Positions 22,949 to 35,839 of a stretch of 64,000 bases of DNA are shown here, one piece after another. The translations under genes were made by a program, and so were the position numbers. This DNA is from Monocercomonoides exilis. Its lineage: Eukaryota; Preaxostyla; Oxymonadida; Polymastigidae. Under the pieces are notes generated by a model. That model made no database searches, was not told the origin of the DNA, and saw only the letters and a program-made list of their open reading frames with translations. The stretch spans positions 558,501 through 622,500 of the forward strand of contig LSRY02000042.1 in assembly GCA_001643675.2 (NCBI GenBank), in the 5' to 3' direction. Position 1 is the first letter of the stretch, and every line of letters begins with the position of its first letter.

Positions 22949-25900
22949 TGTTGAAGGAGAAGAAGGAGAAAAGGAAGAATTAGAAGAAGAAGAAGAAGCA
23001 GCAGAAGAAGAATAATCAGAATAATGTCCCTGATACCTCACATCCTCCTGGCTATTCACTCCATTTTGAGGCACATACAAGTCAAACGGCTCAAAATGCA
23101 TCCAATCTGCTCTTGTTGGCAGCAACAACACAGACAATACATCCACAACACACTCAAAACGAGTAACACACTCAATTTTTGAGTGGCTTATCGAATTCAC
23201 TTTCACATGGGCGAGCGATTTCACCAGCTGAAAGACAGCGTCTGTGATGTCATCTGGCAGCACCGCAAAGAGAGAAGAGAAATCGACAAAGACTTTTGCC
23301 TGCTCTTGGCGTATCCATCGCATTCTTGTTAAAGAGTCAGCGATGCTGATGAGAGAGGCGTTGACACATTCAATGGACAGCTGGTGGGTGCTGCTGTGTT
23401 TGTCGATGAAAGAAGAGAGGGAGAGGAGAAGGCGAATAGGCAGGGTGCGAAGAAACTGCACTTTTGGTGGATCAGAGGGTGAAGAAAGAGAAGTTATGGA
23501 GGTTAATGAAGAAGAAGAAGATGTTGAAGAAGAAGAAGAGGAGGAGGAAGAAGAAGAGGAAGAAGAAGGTTGCAACGAACAAGCAGTCTTCCATTCAACC
23601 ACATCGCAGCTGAGGACGTGCATAGCATATCCGATGCAAAAGGGAAGCAGCTCATTCGGCAGATAGTCAACAAGGTCGATGATGAGAGAGAGATAATGGG
23701 CAAAGACGGGAGTGTCTTCTCCATTGAGCTCAAAGGGAGGGAATTCAAATGGAAGAGAAGAAGAGGAAGAGGAAGAGGAAGAAGAAGAAGAAGAAGAAGA
23801 AGAGGAAGAGGAAGAAGAAGAAGAGGAAGAGGAAGAAGTTGATGATGAATTGTTCTTTGGCCCAATGTTGATTGGCTGGGGAAAGTTTAATGAAACCATG
23901 TTGTTCATAGAAGAAGCTTGATGAGAAGAAGAGTTTTGAGGCGTAGCTGCTTTGTGTGTGTTTCTATTCTGAATGGAGAGCTGGTTGTTTGCTGTTGTTG
24001 ATGATATTGTTGTGCATCTTTCATCATCTGAATCTTCGTTTAATGGAATCTCCTTTGAAAGATCTGAAATGGAAGAAGAAGAAGAAGAGGAGGAGGAGGA
24101 GGAGGAAAAAGAAGAAGAGGTAGATGAAGCAATGAAAGAAGAAGAATAAACAGTATTTGTTCCATTTAAACCTTCAAGCTCAAACAAATCCCCTTCCTTT
24201 GCGAAAAACAGATCTTTTTTGTGAATGTTGAGTGGGTCAGGGACAAAATACATTGTTCTTCTTTTCACAGAAGAAGGCAGGGAAACAGCAGAATCAAGGC
24301 CCAAGTGATGGAGAAGAGAGATATGAACGATGAGTGTTTGGAGGAAGTACTTCACTTCAGACAGGGAGATGGAGGTAAATGACTTAGAGGAAGAAGAAGA
24401 AGAAGAAGAAGGAGAAGAAGAGGAAGAAGAAGAAGAAGATGATGATGAGAAGGAGACGGGGGAAGAAAAGGAAAGAACAGATTTCACATCGATGAAGGAG
24501 AAGAAGCGGTTGCAGAGAGAAAGAGGAGAGCTGACTTGAATCAACATGTTCATCTTTGCCGGCTCAGCAGAAGGAGAAAAAGGAAGTTTTTTATTTTTGT
24601 ATGGCAAATTAGCATCATCGTCATCAGCATCAGTCAAAAACGCATTTTCTGAAGCAGAATGAGGAAGGAATTTCAAGTTATTCACGATGGAGGTGGGGAA
24701 GAAAAGAAGCATAAGACCATTGTAAAAAGTAAGAATATCAGCCAAAGTGAAGAGAGGAGGAAGAAAACCCTGGAGAGTGTGGGAGATGTGCAGCTGGACG
24801 AGAGAAGAGAGAGGGAAGAGAGAGAGAGAGGAAGAGACAGAGCAGATAGAAGGGAGCTGGGGGTGGTGGGGCTTGGAGTTGTCATGGGAAGAAGAAGAAG
24901 AAGAAGAAGAAGAGAAAGAAGAAGAAGATGATGAAGAATTAGCTTGAGCTGCATCCTCCACCACCACATTGACCATTGTTTTGAGATATTCAAACACTTT
25001 GTTGATGACTTGACTGGCAGGCTGTTTCGAAGAAGAAGGAATCTCATCATTGAATGCCACATCACAAGGGAGAAGGGTAGGGGCGACGAGGAACGCTGCT
25101 AAAAGGTCAGAGGAGAGGGAGAAGAGGAACCAGAAGACGAAGCTGAGACGCGATTTCACAAAGGATTTGAAGGAGAGAGAGATGAGTTTGAAGGACAAGT
25201 CTGTTGCTGCTTCGAAGAGATCGGTGCGGGTAGCTGGGAAGTTGTGGGGGAGAAGGTGATTGTTGAAAGCGGAAGAAGAAGAAGAAGAGGAGAAAGAAGA
25301 GGAAGAGGAAGAGGAGGAAGAGGAAGAAGAAGACAATGTTAAAGCCAACAGAGGAGCATGTTTAGCAAGCAACGGAGAATGGAGTATGCTGCTCAGCCTA
25401 AGCAATTGCTTCACCTGTTTTGGAGGTGCTCTTATCAGCTGATGCTGAGAATACATCTCAAATACGACGCTCACTGGAGACACAGGATGATGCAGCACCT
25501 TCATCACAGCAAAGAACAAGTGCACAAGAAGCTCAGAAAACAAGCCACACTCCATCGATGTTGGCGAGGTGAAGGAGACTTCTTCCCTTTCTGCTGCTTC
25601 CCAGAGCAGATTGAGCTGTGAGTTGTATTCTTCACTCAGTTCCTGTTTGTTGTATTCGATCTGCACATTCAAAGGGGACGTGCAGTTGCTTCCACACGAA
25701 ATCTTCACATCCACTTTCTCTGGGACGATGTAGTAGAGCTGCTGAAGGAGAAGCATCACGCTCTCTGCGCTTTCGCGGCTGGCTTCTTCTTTTGATGGCA
25801 TTTCATTGAACGAGAAGTTGTTGAGCTGCTCCAAAATGAAGAAGAAAGCTGATTTGAGCTCCTGAAGACTGGAAGTGGAAGGAGGTTCGCTCAATGGAAG

Positions 25901-28900
25901 GGGCTGGAGGGAAGGGAAAGGCAAAGGAGGAGGAAGAGTTGAATGGGATTGGGTGTAAAGAGGGTGAGAGGAGAAGAGAAGGGAAGATGAGGGAGAAGGA
26001 GAAGGAGAAGGAGAAAGAGGAAGAAGAGAAGAAGATTGAGAAGAAGGAGGGGGAAGGCTTTTTGGTGGATGTGACAGGACAATTTTGAAGTTGTTATTGT
26101 TTTTGTTGTTGCTGTTGGATATTTGAGAGGATGAAGAGGAGGAACTGCTGGATGATGAATGAGATAAAGAAGAGAATAGAGAAGAAGAAGAAGAAGAAGA
26201 AGAAGAAGAAGAAGAAGAAGAAGAAGAAGAAGAAGATGATGATGAATCAGTTAAAGATTTTGTGCTAAATACGTTTTTGTTTGTATTATTGTTGTTATTT
26301 GCATTCACAATGTTATAAGCTTCGCTTTCTGTTCGATTGTTCCACACTTCTTCTGAACACATTTCAAACAACATTTCATTTTGTGCTTCAAATCCTGTGG
26401 TGTGCTGGAGACGAGGAAGATTTAATGAAGAAGAAGAAGAAGAAGAGGAGGAGGAGGAAGAAGAAGATGATGAAGGAGATAGAAAAGAAGAAGAGGAGGA
26501 GGATGATGTTTTTGAAGAAGCAGCAGAGGAAGAAAATGAAGAAGAAGAAGAAGAAGAAACATTAGAAGAATCACCAAAAACTGAGCAGTACTTCTTCACA
26601 TCCCAGAGGAAACAATGCACATCTGAAGAGATTGCAAACACACGCGCCAAGCGAAGCGAAGAAGAAGGCAAGTATTTTGAGAGCAAATGACTTTGCCTGC
26701 CAACGGTGAGGATGTCAAAGAGAAGGGGATATTGCGACAAGCAGCGCTTGAGCGAGAGGAAAAGAGAGGAAGCAGTTCTTTCTTTGCAGAAGGAGCGGAG
26801 GACGATGCTGATTTGGGAGGCGCAGAAGACGAGGGAGGAGAGGGCATCGCTGACAGCACTGGAGGCAGAGGTGTGGAAGGGGTGGAAGGGGTGGGAGAGA
26901 TAAGAGGGTTTTAATTGGGAAGAAGAAGAAGAAGAGGAGGAGGAAGAGGAAGAGGAGGAAGAAGAAGGAGAAAGAGAAGAGTTATTATTATTGCTACAGC
27001 CACTCAAACACCACACTGCATAATCCCTGAGAGACTGATGCGACTGATCAAACATCTGCACAAAGGATAAATGTGAAACTTTATCATCTTCTGTCTCATT
27101 TGCAATAGACAACACGAATGGCAGCAGAGCTACGTAAATTCTTCCAACTTCAGCTGCATCTGCGTGTTTCTGTGTGGACAATGCTTCGATTGTCTGAAGA
27201 GAAGAAGTGAGGAAGGCAATGGAGGAATCAACAGCTTTTGCTAAATGGACGAAGGAGTCAGCATCTACACCTAGTGAAGATGTGCTGCTTCGTTTGCTCT
27301 TCTTTTTCTTCTTCGCATCGGAAGAGGAAGAGGAAGAAGAAGTTGATGATGCTATAGAATTATCAGCTTTCCACTTAAACAACAGCTCCGGAGAAGGCAA
27401 AAATGCCCCCATCACATTGAGAAGGGTGAAGAAAGAAACGAGATACAACTGAAACGCAATCTCCTTCGAAGAACACCTCAAAAGCGCTGCCATCCACTTG
27501 GAAAGCAAAGAGAACAGAGGTTTCGCCTCTTCTTCAGTGAAAGGGGTGTCTCTGTGTGAAAAGGGGATAGAGGAAAGAGCAGAAGCAGTTTCTGCATTCA
27601 GAAGCTCAAAGAACACGATGGGCCAACGGGCAATGAAGGATTTCCTGCCGGCAGAAAGCAAAGTTGTCTGGTGGAATGAGAAAAGTGCATCTTTTGCTCT
27701 TAATTTGGAGAGAAGAGAGGAGATTCGCTGAAGTTCTTGCTTTTCAGCGTCTTCAGACTGGAGAGAGAAAGAGAAAGAGGCTTCGGCGATGTCTAACCAG
27801 AGCTCAGATTCGAACCAATTGATTGAAGAAGAAGAAGAATGAGTTTGTGTTAATTGGCTGTTTGCTTCTTTCTGATTCATTTTATCTTTATCTTCTTCTT
27901 TCTCTTTATCTTCTTGTTTTTCTTCTTCTTCCTTCTCTTTCTCCTTCCTATTTTCCTTTCCATCATCCCCCTCTGTGCTTCCACATCCATCTTCTTCCAA
28001 CACAGCAATCGGCAGCATATCCAAAAAGAATGAAAGCGCATCTTCATTTCTGTTCTCTAACTTCTTCTTCTTGTTATTGTTGTTATTGTGCAAAGAAGAA
28101 GAAGAAGAATCTTCCTCTTTTGCTTTCGAAGGAGGACACATTGCAATCGTCGAGAAGACGAAAGAGCGAAGAAGTTCAGTGAAATTTGAGTTATTCTTTG
28201 AAGAAGTCAATTCCGAAAGGGGATGACCATAAAACAGAGTGCGTATTTCAGTGATATCTTCACATGTTTCAATGAAAGATGAGAAAGAAGGGAAATATTT
28301 GCTTATTAACATCTTCCTTTTCTCTCTTTTCTTCATTTGTTGTTCATCAGATTGTTCAGAAGTTGTCTCTTTAGCTTCTTTAATTTCTTTTGCTTCTGTT
28401 TTGTCCATCATTTCTTGTGCAACTGACAGAAAAGATTGACACAAAATGATTGTTTTATTTCTTTCTTCTGTTTGTTTGTTCTCATTTTCCTCTTCCTCTC
28501 CATTTAACTCTTCATCATTTTTTGATAGGCATTTCAGAATAATGTGTTGCAAGCAGAACAATGCAACACTCATGTTTCCTTCAAAGGCAAGACAAGAAAG
28601 GTGCAAAAGAAGAAGCTGAGATTTTGTGCTTATGTTATTATCTTTGTCTTTGACTTTATCATTATTATTCACTTCATCAGCATCACACATAACGTGAAGA
28701 AAACGAGCAATTGGATTGATTGATAACAAAGTGTTCTTTGAAATAATTTGTTCTTTTTCTTCTTCTTTTACATCATTTTTTCCTTCTGTTTCCACATTTT
28801 TCTTTCCCAAATGAAGACAAACATTTCTGAAAGTGTTTGCTGAATAATTCAATGTTGACAACACAAGATCCTTCAATGAACTAACTTCACTTTCATTGGA

Positions 28901-31900
28901 ATTTCTCTGTTGAATGAGAGAACAACGTGAAGAGGACCAATCCATTCGAAAAATGACTGCAAAACACACTTTGAGGAGAGCAGGGACGCTCAAAAGAAGA
29001 GGATTCTCTATCAATTGAGACATGTTCCCAGGGAAGATGGAAGAAGGAGAGGAAGAAGAAGAAGAAGAAGAAGCAATTTCAATAATTCCTTCTTGTTCAA
29101 CAACATCTTGAAACATGCCCAAAGCACTCACGTTTGTGAAATCATCAGTCAAAACTGATGGAACGGGGCTTAACTGAGACTGGAACAGAATGGCATTGTC
29201 AATCATTTGAGACAACGAGCAGCACAACACAATCTGATTGTCAATAGAGAGATGCATTGTTTCAACGGGAAGTCTGCTTAGAATAGAAAGTGATAGGCTT
29301 CTCTTCCAGAACTGAGGGATTTTGTGAGTTTCACTCAATTTTTGTGATTTAAAAGGATTGTATTGCAAATAATAATTGCTCATATTGACTTCTCTCATGC
29401 TACGCATCCATCCAATCAGAATATTCCTGTCTTCTTCTGTTGGCTCCCATTTCCCCCAGTTGAGAGCAGATATCATTTCTGCGATGAAAACGTGTATTCC
29501 TCTCACAAATGAGTATTTTTCCGCTAAGTTCAACAGCAAAGTCACAAATGATGGATGTCTTTCACACAACAATCTGATGGCAATCAGTATCTTTTTTCTG
29601 TCACATTTGCAATTTTGTGCTCGAAACACAGAAATATCAAACAAGATTGACAAAACCACATACACAACCGGATGTTCTGGGTGAGCATCAGCCAGTCTGA
29701 GAAGAGGGAAAAGAGCTTTGTGGCCGCAGGGGGAAGAAGCAACAGCCAAACAGAACTTGTTCATCATCATCTTCTTCTCCAAGTCTTCCTCAGGAGACCA
29801 ATCAGAAGCTGTGCAGATGCGATGGGAGTAGAAAGAGGCACGGGGAAAAGAAGGATCTGTGAAGTCTTCAGCAATCAGTGCAAACAAAACACACCACACA
29901 GCAAAGGAGGAGAGAGGAGGGATGGGCAAAAGAGAGAGGATGTGGAAGTCGCACTCACAGTCATTGGATGAATCAGAAGGAGAAAAATTATCATTGATGT
30001 TATTATTATTGTTATTATCATTAATAACATTAGCGTTATCATTATTAGTATTATTAGTACTATCAGCATTATCAGCATCATTTGTATTTCTATTAATATT
30101 TCTGTTATTTCCATAGCTAAAGAAACAACAACAACAAGACTCCCTTTTCAACACAAACAAAAGCGCAGCCAGTGTCTGGAGAAGGGTGTGCTGTGCAGCA
30201 GAAAGCAGAGCTTCTGTCTCATTTTGTGAGTGGAAAAGAGAAAGATGTTCGTTTTGTGAAGAAAGAGTCACAATGAACTGGAAAACGGAGGTGTATATGT
30301 GAAGCAATCGAGCTATAATTTCCCTTTGCACTCTGCCTCTCTGCATTATCTTTGGGTTTGAATGGAGGAATCTTTGGTTATTCTCTATGAAGATATTAGA
30401 AGAAGAAGCAGAGGAAGAAGAAGAATGAGAAGAAGAAGAAGATGATGAATAACAATAAGGAGGAGGAGGAGGATGATGAAAAGAAGAAGAAGAAGAAGAA
30501 TAACAAGAATGATAACATGAAACAGCATCCGCATAATCTTCATACAATGCCAGGTGTGACTGCACAAGAATAGCCACATCAGTCAAAAGCAATGAAACAC
30601 TCCTGATTCTGCTGGAGGAAGACAAGGGAAGCTGAGGATGGGTCTCAAACGAGGCATCGAGTTCAGAGAGAAAAGGAGACAAAGGAAGCTGGCGGAGGAA
30701 GGAGAGGACGGATGATTCGGAAGGGAAAGAGGAAGAAGAAGAAGAAGAAGGAGAAGAAGGAGAAAGAAATCTATGTGAGGGGTTTTGAGAAGAAGAACGA
30801 AGACTTCTATGATATGAACGATTTTCATTTGCTGTCTTTTTATATTCTTCTCCTTCTCCTTCTCCTTCTCCTCTTTCTTCTTCTTGTTCCATTGCATTTT
30901 CAATAGACAAGACATCTTCTCTTGCCTTTATCAGCATTTCATCTGCTTCTTCGCATTCAGATGAAGAAATATCACTTTCTGAGTCTGAAGAATCATCCGA
31001 ATAAGAAAATGCATTTGAAAATGATGGATTTTTCTTTATTTCTTTCTCATTTTGTGTTTGTTTGGAGTTAAATTTGTTGTTTGAGTGGGTGTTGAACATG
31101 TTTGGATGGATGATGCTAATTCTGTATGGATCATTTATTATTGAGTCATCAACAATGTGTTGGTGATTGAGAAGAGAAGAAGAAGAAATTGAAGAAGAAG
31201 AAGAGGAGGAAGAAGAAGAAGAAGAGGATGATGATGAGGTTGAAAGAGAAGAAGAAGAAGAAGAAGAAGAAGAAGAAATCTTATTTTTGTGTTTATTTCT
31301 TTCAGGAGGTGAATCAGAAAGCAATCCAACCACATTTGGTGTGCGATGTATGGTTAACCATGAATGAGGCTGTTGATTATGAGAAGAAGTGAAAAGAGAA
31401 GAAGAAGAAGGAAAAGAAGGAAAACAGTAAAAGGAAGAAGAGGAAGAGGAAGAGGAAGAAGGAGAAGAAGAAAGAGAAGAAGAATCCAAAGAATTCGAAT
31501 AAATCTTGTTGTGATGCAATCGTCTGCAGAAGGAGAGAGAGAGAAGGCGAAGAGAAGAATGATAGAAGGAGCGAATAAGAACAGACTGGTGTGTTAGAGC
31601 AAGTGTTGGGGAAGGAAGAGAAAGAAGCTGAGAAATCCATTCAGAAGAAGAGGAAGGAGAGGAAGAAGGGGAGGGAGAAGATGAGGAAGAAGGAGAAGAA
31701 GAAGGAGAAAGAGGAAGAAGAGAAGAAGATTGAGAAGAAGAAAGAAAAGAAGAAGAAGAAGGATAATTGTTAGTGTTTGTGATGAGGGAGGCTAAATAGA
31801 GGCGGTTGAACAAGTCTTTTGAGAAGGAGTCGATTGGAGAGAGAGACATGTTACTAGAAGAACGAGCAGCATCAGAAATGAATGAGGAAGAGGAGGAGGA

Positions 31901-32777
31901 AGAAGAAGAAGGGGAAGAAGAAGAAGAAGAGAAGGAGGAGGAAGAGGTAGAAGAAGGAAAAGGAGAAGGCGAAGGCGAAAGAGAAGAGGAGGAGGAGGAA
32001 GAAGATGATGATGATGAACGTATACGTGAGTGAGAAAGAGAAATATCAGAAGAAGAAGAAGAAGAAAGGGAAGAAGAGGAAGAAGAAGGCAAGAAATGAT
32101 GAGCAACGTTGACGATCAATTGGCGGAGTGTGGAAGAAATAAAATCAAAGTAGATTTTATCTGAGCTGTCAATTGAAGAAGGAGAAGAGGAAGAAGGAGA
32201 AGAAGAGGAGGAGGAGGAAGTTGAAGAAGAAGATAACAATAATGAAGGCGATGAAGAAGAAGAAGAAGATGATGATGAAGGAGAAAGAGAAGAAGAAGAA
32301 GAAGAATTTCCTTTTGTAACAACATTATTATTGCTATTATTGCAATTATCAGCTCTTCTAGTCTCCTCCACTTCATATTCATCTCTATGAAACAGCTGTT
32401 CATAGAAGCACAACACAAACAAGATCAGCCGCAGCACACATTCTCTTTCTATCGCTTCCTTCAGACTTTCCGGCGGGTGCGAAATCTGCTCTTCTTCATA
32501 GACATCAATCGCCTTCTTTGCAAACGTGAGCAAAATTGTGAGTGCTACCAGCATGTCAATTCTTGCACTGAGAAGCGAAGAATTGAAAAGCAGTGTTCTT
32601 TGCACATCCAGCTGTTTGTTCAGCTCATTGAATGCCCTTTCACAGAAGACAGGAAGGAGAGGAGGAGGGAGAATGTCACACTCGCCCACACGCATGTCAC
32701 CGCAGACGCCGCGCACATGGATGAACTGGGAGGACTCGCCGGAGACGGTGACGAGGGGGAGAGAAGAAGAAGAAGAG

Positions 32778-32809
<32 letters not shown>

Positions 32810-35800
32810 GTACGGAGAAGAGGAATAAGGAGAAGAATATGAAGAAGAAGAAGCAGAAGCAGAAGAAGAAGCAGCATTGAGGAGATAAGCGGGGATCGAA
32901 GAAGGCAGCACATCCTGCTTTGCGCTCCACACTTTCTCTCTTGTCTGGCTGACGAGTCTTCTGTATCTGTGCACTTTCTGACTGAATCTGTGGAAGAGGA
33001 AGCATTTGCAGCAGAAGGAGAGGACGAGAGAGTTCAGCGCTTTTCCTATCACTTCGGCAGAGGAGCAGGAAGACAGAGAAGAAGAGGAGGAAGAAGAAGG
33101 GTGATGGGAAGAAGGGGGTTTGATTGGGTGAGAGGGAGGTTTTGAGGAAGAAGAGGAAGAAGAGGAAGAAGAAGAAGCCATTGCCAATCCTCTCCTCCTC
33201 TCTTTCCTTTCCTTCGTGAGCAGAGAATAGTCGAAAGAGAAAGGCAGAAGAGAAAGATCAGGCTGCTGCAGTATGTGTGTGTCTGGCAGAACACTCAGCA
33301 GAATCTGGCTGGCTTGCTTTGTGTTTGCTCTTCTTGTGCTTCTTCTCATCCGACGCTGCTCTTTTGGTTTGTCAACAAGGGGAAGAGAAGAAGAAGAAGA
33401 AGAAGAAGAAGAAGAAGAAGAAGAGGAGGAGGAGGAGGAGGAAGAAGAAGAAGAAGAAGAAGAAGAAGAAGAAGATAGAGAAGAAGATAGAGAAGAAGAT
33501 GATGACAACAAAGAAGAAGAAAAGGATGATGAAGAAGAAGAATTGCATTCATCTGCCCATTCTTTCACCCAGCGTGCTATCAGCCGAGAAAACAGAGCAT
33601 TTTCCTTAGCGATTTTTCTTGTCTTCTTCAGCAGCGGAGAAACGATAATGTCATTGAAATTATTCTCATTCATTGGTGAGTGAATGAAATGTGAAGGTTG
33701 ATATCTTTCTTTTGTTCTTTCTCTTTCTTTCTCTTTCTCTTTCTCCTCCCCCTCTCCTTCTTCTTCTTCCATCATTGTTTTATTCATTGCAATGTTGAGT
33801 GCGTGCTGACGGGGCAGAAGAGACAGATCAAACGAGACTTCTGCAGAAAGAGATGCAGTTCTGTTTGTTTGAAAGAGCTGAGAGAGAAACTGCTGCTGAG
33901 CTTCAGAGAAGAAGTTTGCGATGTCTGTGTTTGTGTTCTGGGAGGAGAGGAGAGGAGGAAGAGAGGAGGAGGAAGAGGAGGAAGAAGAAGAGGAGGAAGA
34001 AGAGGTGGTGGAAGGGGGAGGGAGAAGGGAAGAAGAAGAAGGAGGAGAAGAGGAGAAGCAGGAAGAGGAAGAGGAATAATGTGATGATGAACTTGGAGAT
34101 GAAGAAGAAGAAGAAGAAGAAGAAGATGATGATGATGTGAAAGGAGAAGGTGAAATGGAAGGAGCAAAAATTCGAGGATAAGAAGAAGACAAAGAAGAAG
34201 CAGCACCAAAAGCAGCTCTTAACTTTTGTGATTTTGCAGATGCCACAGAAAACATTGAAGCTGAAATGAAAGGCGACGGGATGAATGAGATGGAAGGAGC
34301 AGACAACGACGAGATGAAAGAGGGAGATGGCAATGAAGAAGAAGAAGAAGGCAAAGAAGAAGAAGGCAAAGAAGAAGGCAAAGAAGAAGAAGGAAAAGAA
34401 GAAGAAGAAGAAGATGTTGATGATGCTGATGATGAAGATGAAGATGCAAATGAAGATGACAATGATGAAAGTGTCAGGGGAGGAGGGGCAGCAGCAGAGC
34501 CGAGAGAAAAGGAGGAAGCAGAAGAAGGAGAGAAGGAGTGAGGTGTGTTGTGCAGCGAGGAGACAGAGATGAATGTGGGGTGAAGAGGCACATTGGAGAT
34601 GGTGCTGGAGATGGAGTTAGAGACGGAGTTAGAGACGGAGCTGGAGGGGATGGGAGAGGAAGAAGATGATGACGAGGAGGAGGAAAAGGAGGATGAAAGC
34701 GAGGTAGATGAGGAAGATGAGGAAGATGAGGAAGATGAGGAAGATGAGGAAGAAGAAGAAGGAGGAGGAGAAGCAGAAGTAGATGATGATGATGAGGAAG
34801 AAGGAGGAGGAGGAGAAGCAGAAGGAGATGATGATGATGATGATGATGATGATGGCACAGCACGCTGTGGCTGATGAGACTGCTGAGCAGACACCGGAAT
34901 GTCTGCCGGATTCGAAGCAGAAAGACTGCAAGTATTTGAAAGGTCACTTGAAGCGGTTTCCTGCTGTTGAAGTGAGCATGGCTTATTTTGTGGAATGGAA
35001 ATATGCTCTGAAGGAGTTGATGATTGCAACGCACTGTGTGGTGCTGGTGGAGGAGCTGGAGGCGAAGACTTAGACAGGCGTTGCTCGTTGTCTGCACGCG
35101 CTGCAATTGCAGAGGAAGTTGATTCAGAAGGCGTTGACGAATCGTTTGATGGAGCAGATGCATCTGGATTAAAAGCAACCGAAGAAAAATTCGTTGTGCA
35201 AATTGAAAAAACATCATTCGCATTTGAATTATGTTCCAAACTTTTTGGATTTTCAATTGAAGGAAGGGAGAAGGAATATTCTTTTGTTGTAACAGCCATA
35301 TGCTCTTTGCAGAGTAAAGCATCTTGATTTATGTTTAATTCTTCCTTATTAATGCTTTTTATTGTATTGTCCTTGCTTTCTTCAACAGCATGTATATCTG
35401 TCTGTGAATGCAAATCTGATTGAATTACTTGATCTAAATTATCATTCTCAACTAAATTTTCATTTCTATAAAATGTTTTCTTTGAAACGTTTTCTTCATC
35501 GACTTCTTTTTTTGATGTGTCATCAGATATTTCGCAATTCTTTTCTGGCTTAAGTTTTGAAATTTGAGAAGACGATTCTTTAATTTTTTTTGAAGTCTTG
35601 CTTTTCTTATGAGCTTGTTTGGATTTATCATTCAACTTTGATTTGTGCGAATGCTTTTTCTTTTCCTTTTTCTTCTCATGATTGCAACTATTTGCCTCAT
35701 TTTCTTCAGCTGCCAGCTTTAAACTTTCAGCTGATAATTCATCCAGCTTTGCCAATTCAATGTCAAGACTTGGAAATTTTGTAAATTCTTCAGCATTTTC

Positions 35801-35839
35801 TTCAGTGAAAACATAATTATGAAATGAAAATTCAGACAT
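17737..35839 (-). CDS. Giant (about 5,880 aa) poly-serine-expanded scaffold protein, possibly EPG5-like
   Basis: The main exon is 35839-18392 (5,816 codons, no internal stop), starting at the first ATG (MSEFSFHNYVF). A GTTTGG donor then leads to exon 2 (18159-18062) and a probable last exon (17827-17737). The N-terminus has a Lys-rich basic block (residues about 50-95). The body alternates helical, HEAT-like segments with dozens of Ser tracts, plus Gln-rich (about residue 5,000), Asn-rich and MNS-repeat tracts. Around residues 2,050-2,130 the pattern HPSFVTLLLNL...WEPTEEDRNILIGWM resembles the human EPG5 segment I recall around HPEIISVLL...WQPSASEIAVIRDWL. That suggests a Rab7-effector tether for autophagosome-lysosome fusion. 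This is a weak, remembered similarity; any large helical scaffold remains possible. Conserved segments are separated by low-complexity loops, so the coding frame is real. The last exon is less sure (GTGTGT donor). Confidence 0.7.
17828..18061 (-). other. Probable intron containing a 52-base homopolymer and GA microsatellite
   Basis: It is read on the minus strand from GTGTGT (18061) to TTTTTCAG (17828). It holds an uninterrupted A run on the plus strand (17837-17888) and GA/GATA/GAAA repeats (17889-17988). Splicing in phase 2 lets the giant protein end ...KKGFNPYPTIRDF...GSLTN before TAA. The other frame also stays open, so the join is tentative. Confidence 0.5.
17837..17988 (+). repeat. Poly(A) run plus GA-rich microsatellite
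   Basis: 52 consecutive A are followed by (GA)n, (GATAGA)n and (GAAA)n. Length is likely to vary between alleles and to be error-prone in sequencing. Confidence 0.95.
18770..34860 (-). repeat. Dispersed serine-codon microsatellites inside the giant gene
   Basis: Dozens of TCT/TCC trinucleotide tracts (GAA/GAG on the plus strand) lie within the coding frame. Examples are at about 19080-19190, 21190-21235, 21510-21590, 23755-23840, 26175-26240, 33380-33500 and 34700-34860. They keep the frame because the unit is a codon. They also make the plus strand strongly purine-biased over 16 kb. Confidence 0.9.

Noticed and set aside
18997-34572. Many plus-strand Glu/Lys/Arg-rich ORFs and minus-strand Leu-rich ORFs
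   Set aside because: They are frame shadows of serine-codon tracts in the giant minus-strand gene and vanish between the tracts.
9861-35839. TAR=glutamine as the general code of this genome
   Set aside because: SAM synthetase, CFAP20 and the aminotransferase end with TAA or TAG exactly where their families end, and the two giant ORFs contain no in-frame TAA or TAG while using CAA and CAG.
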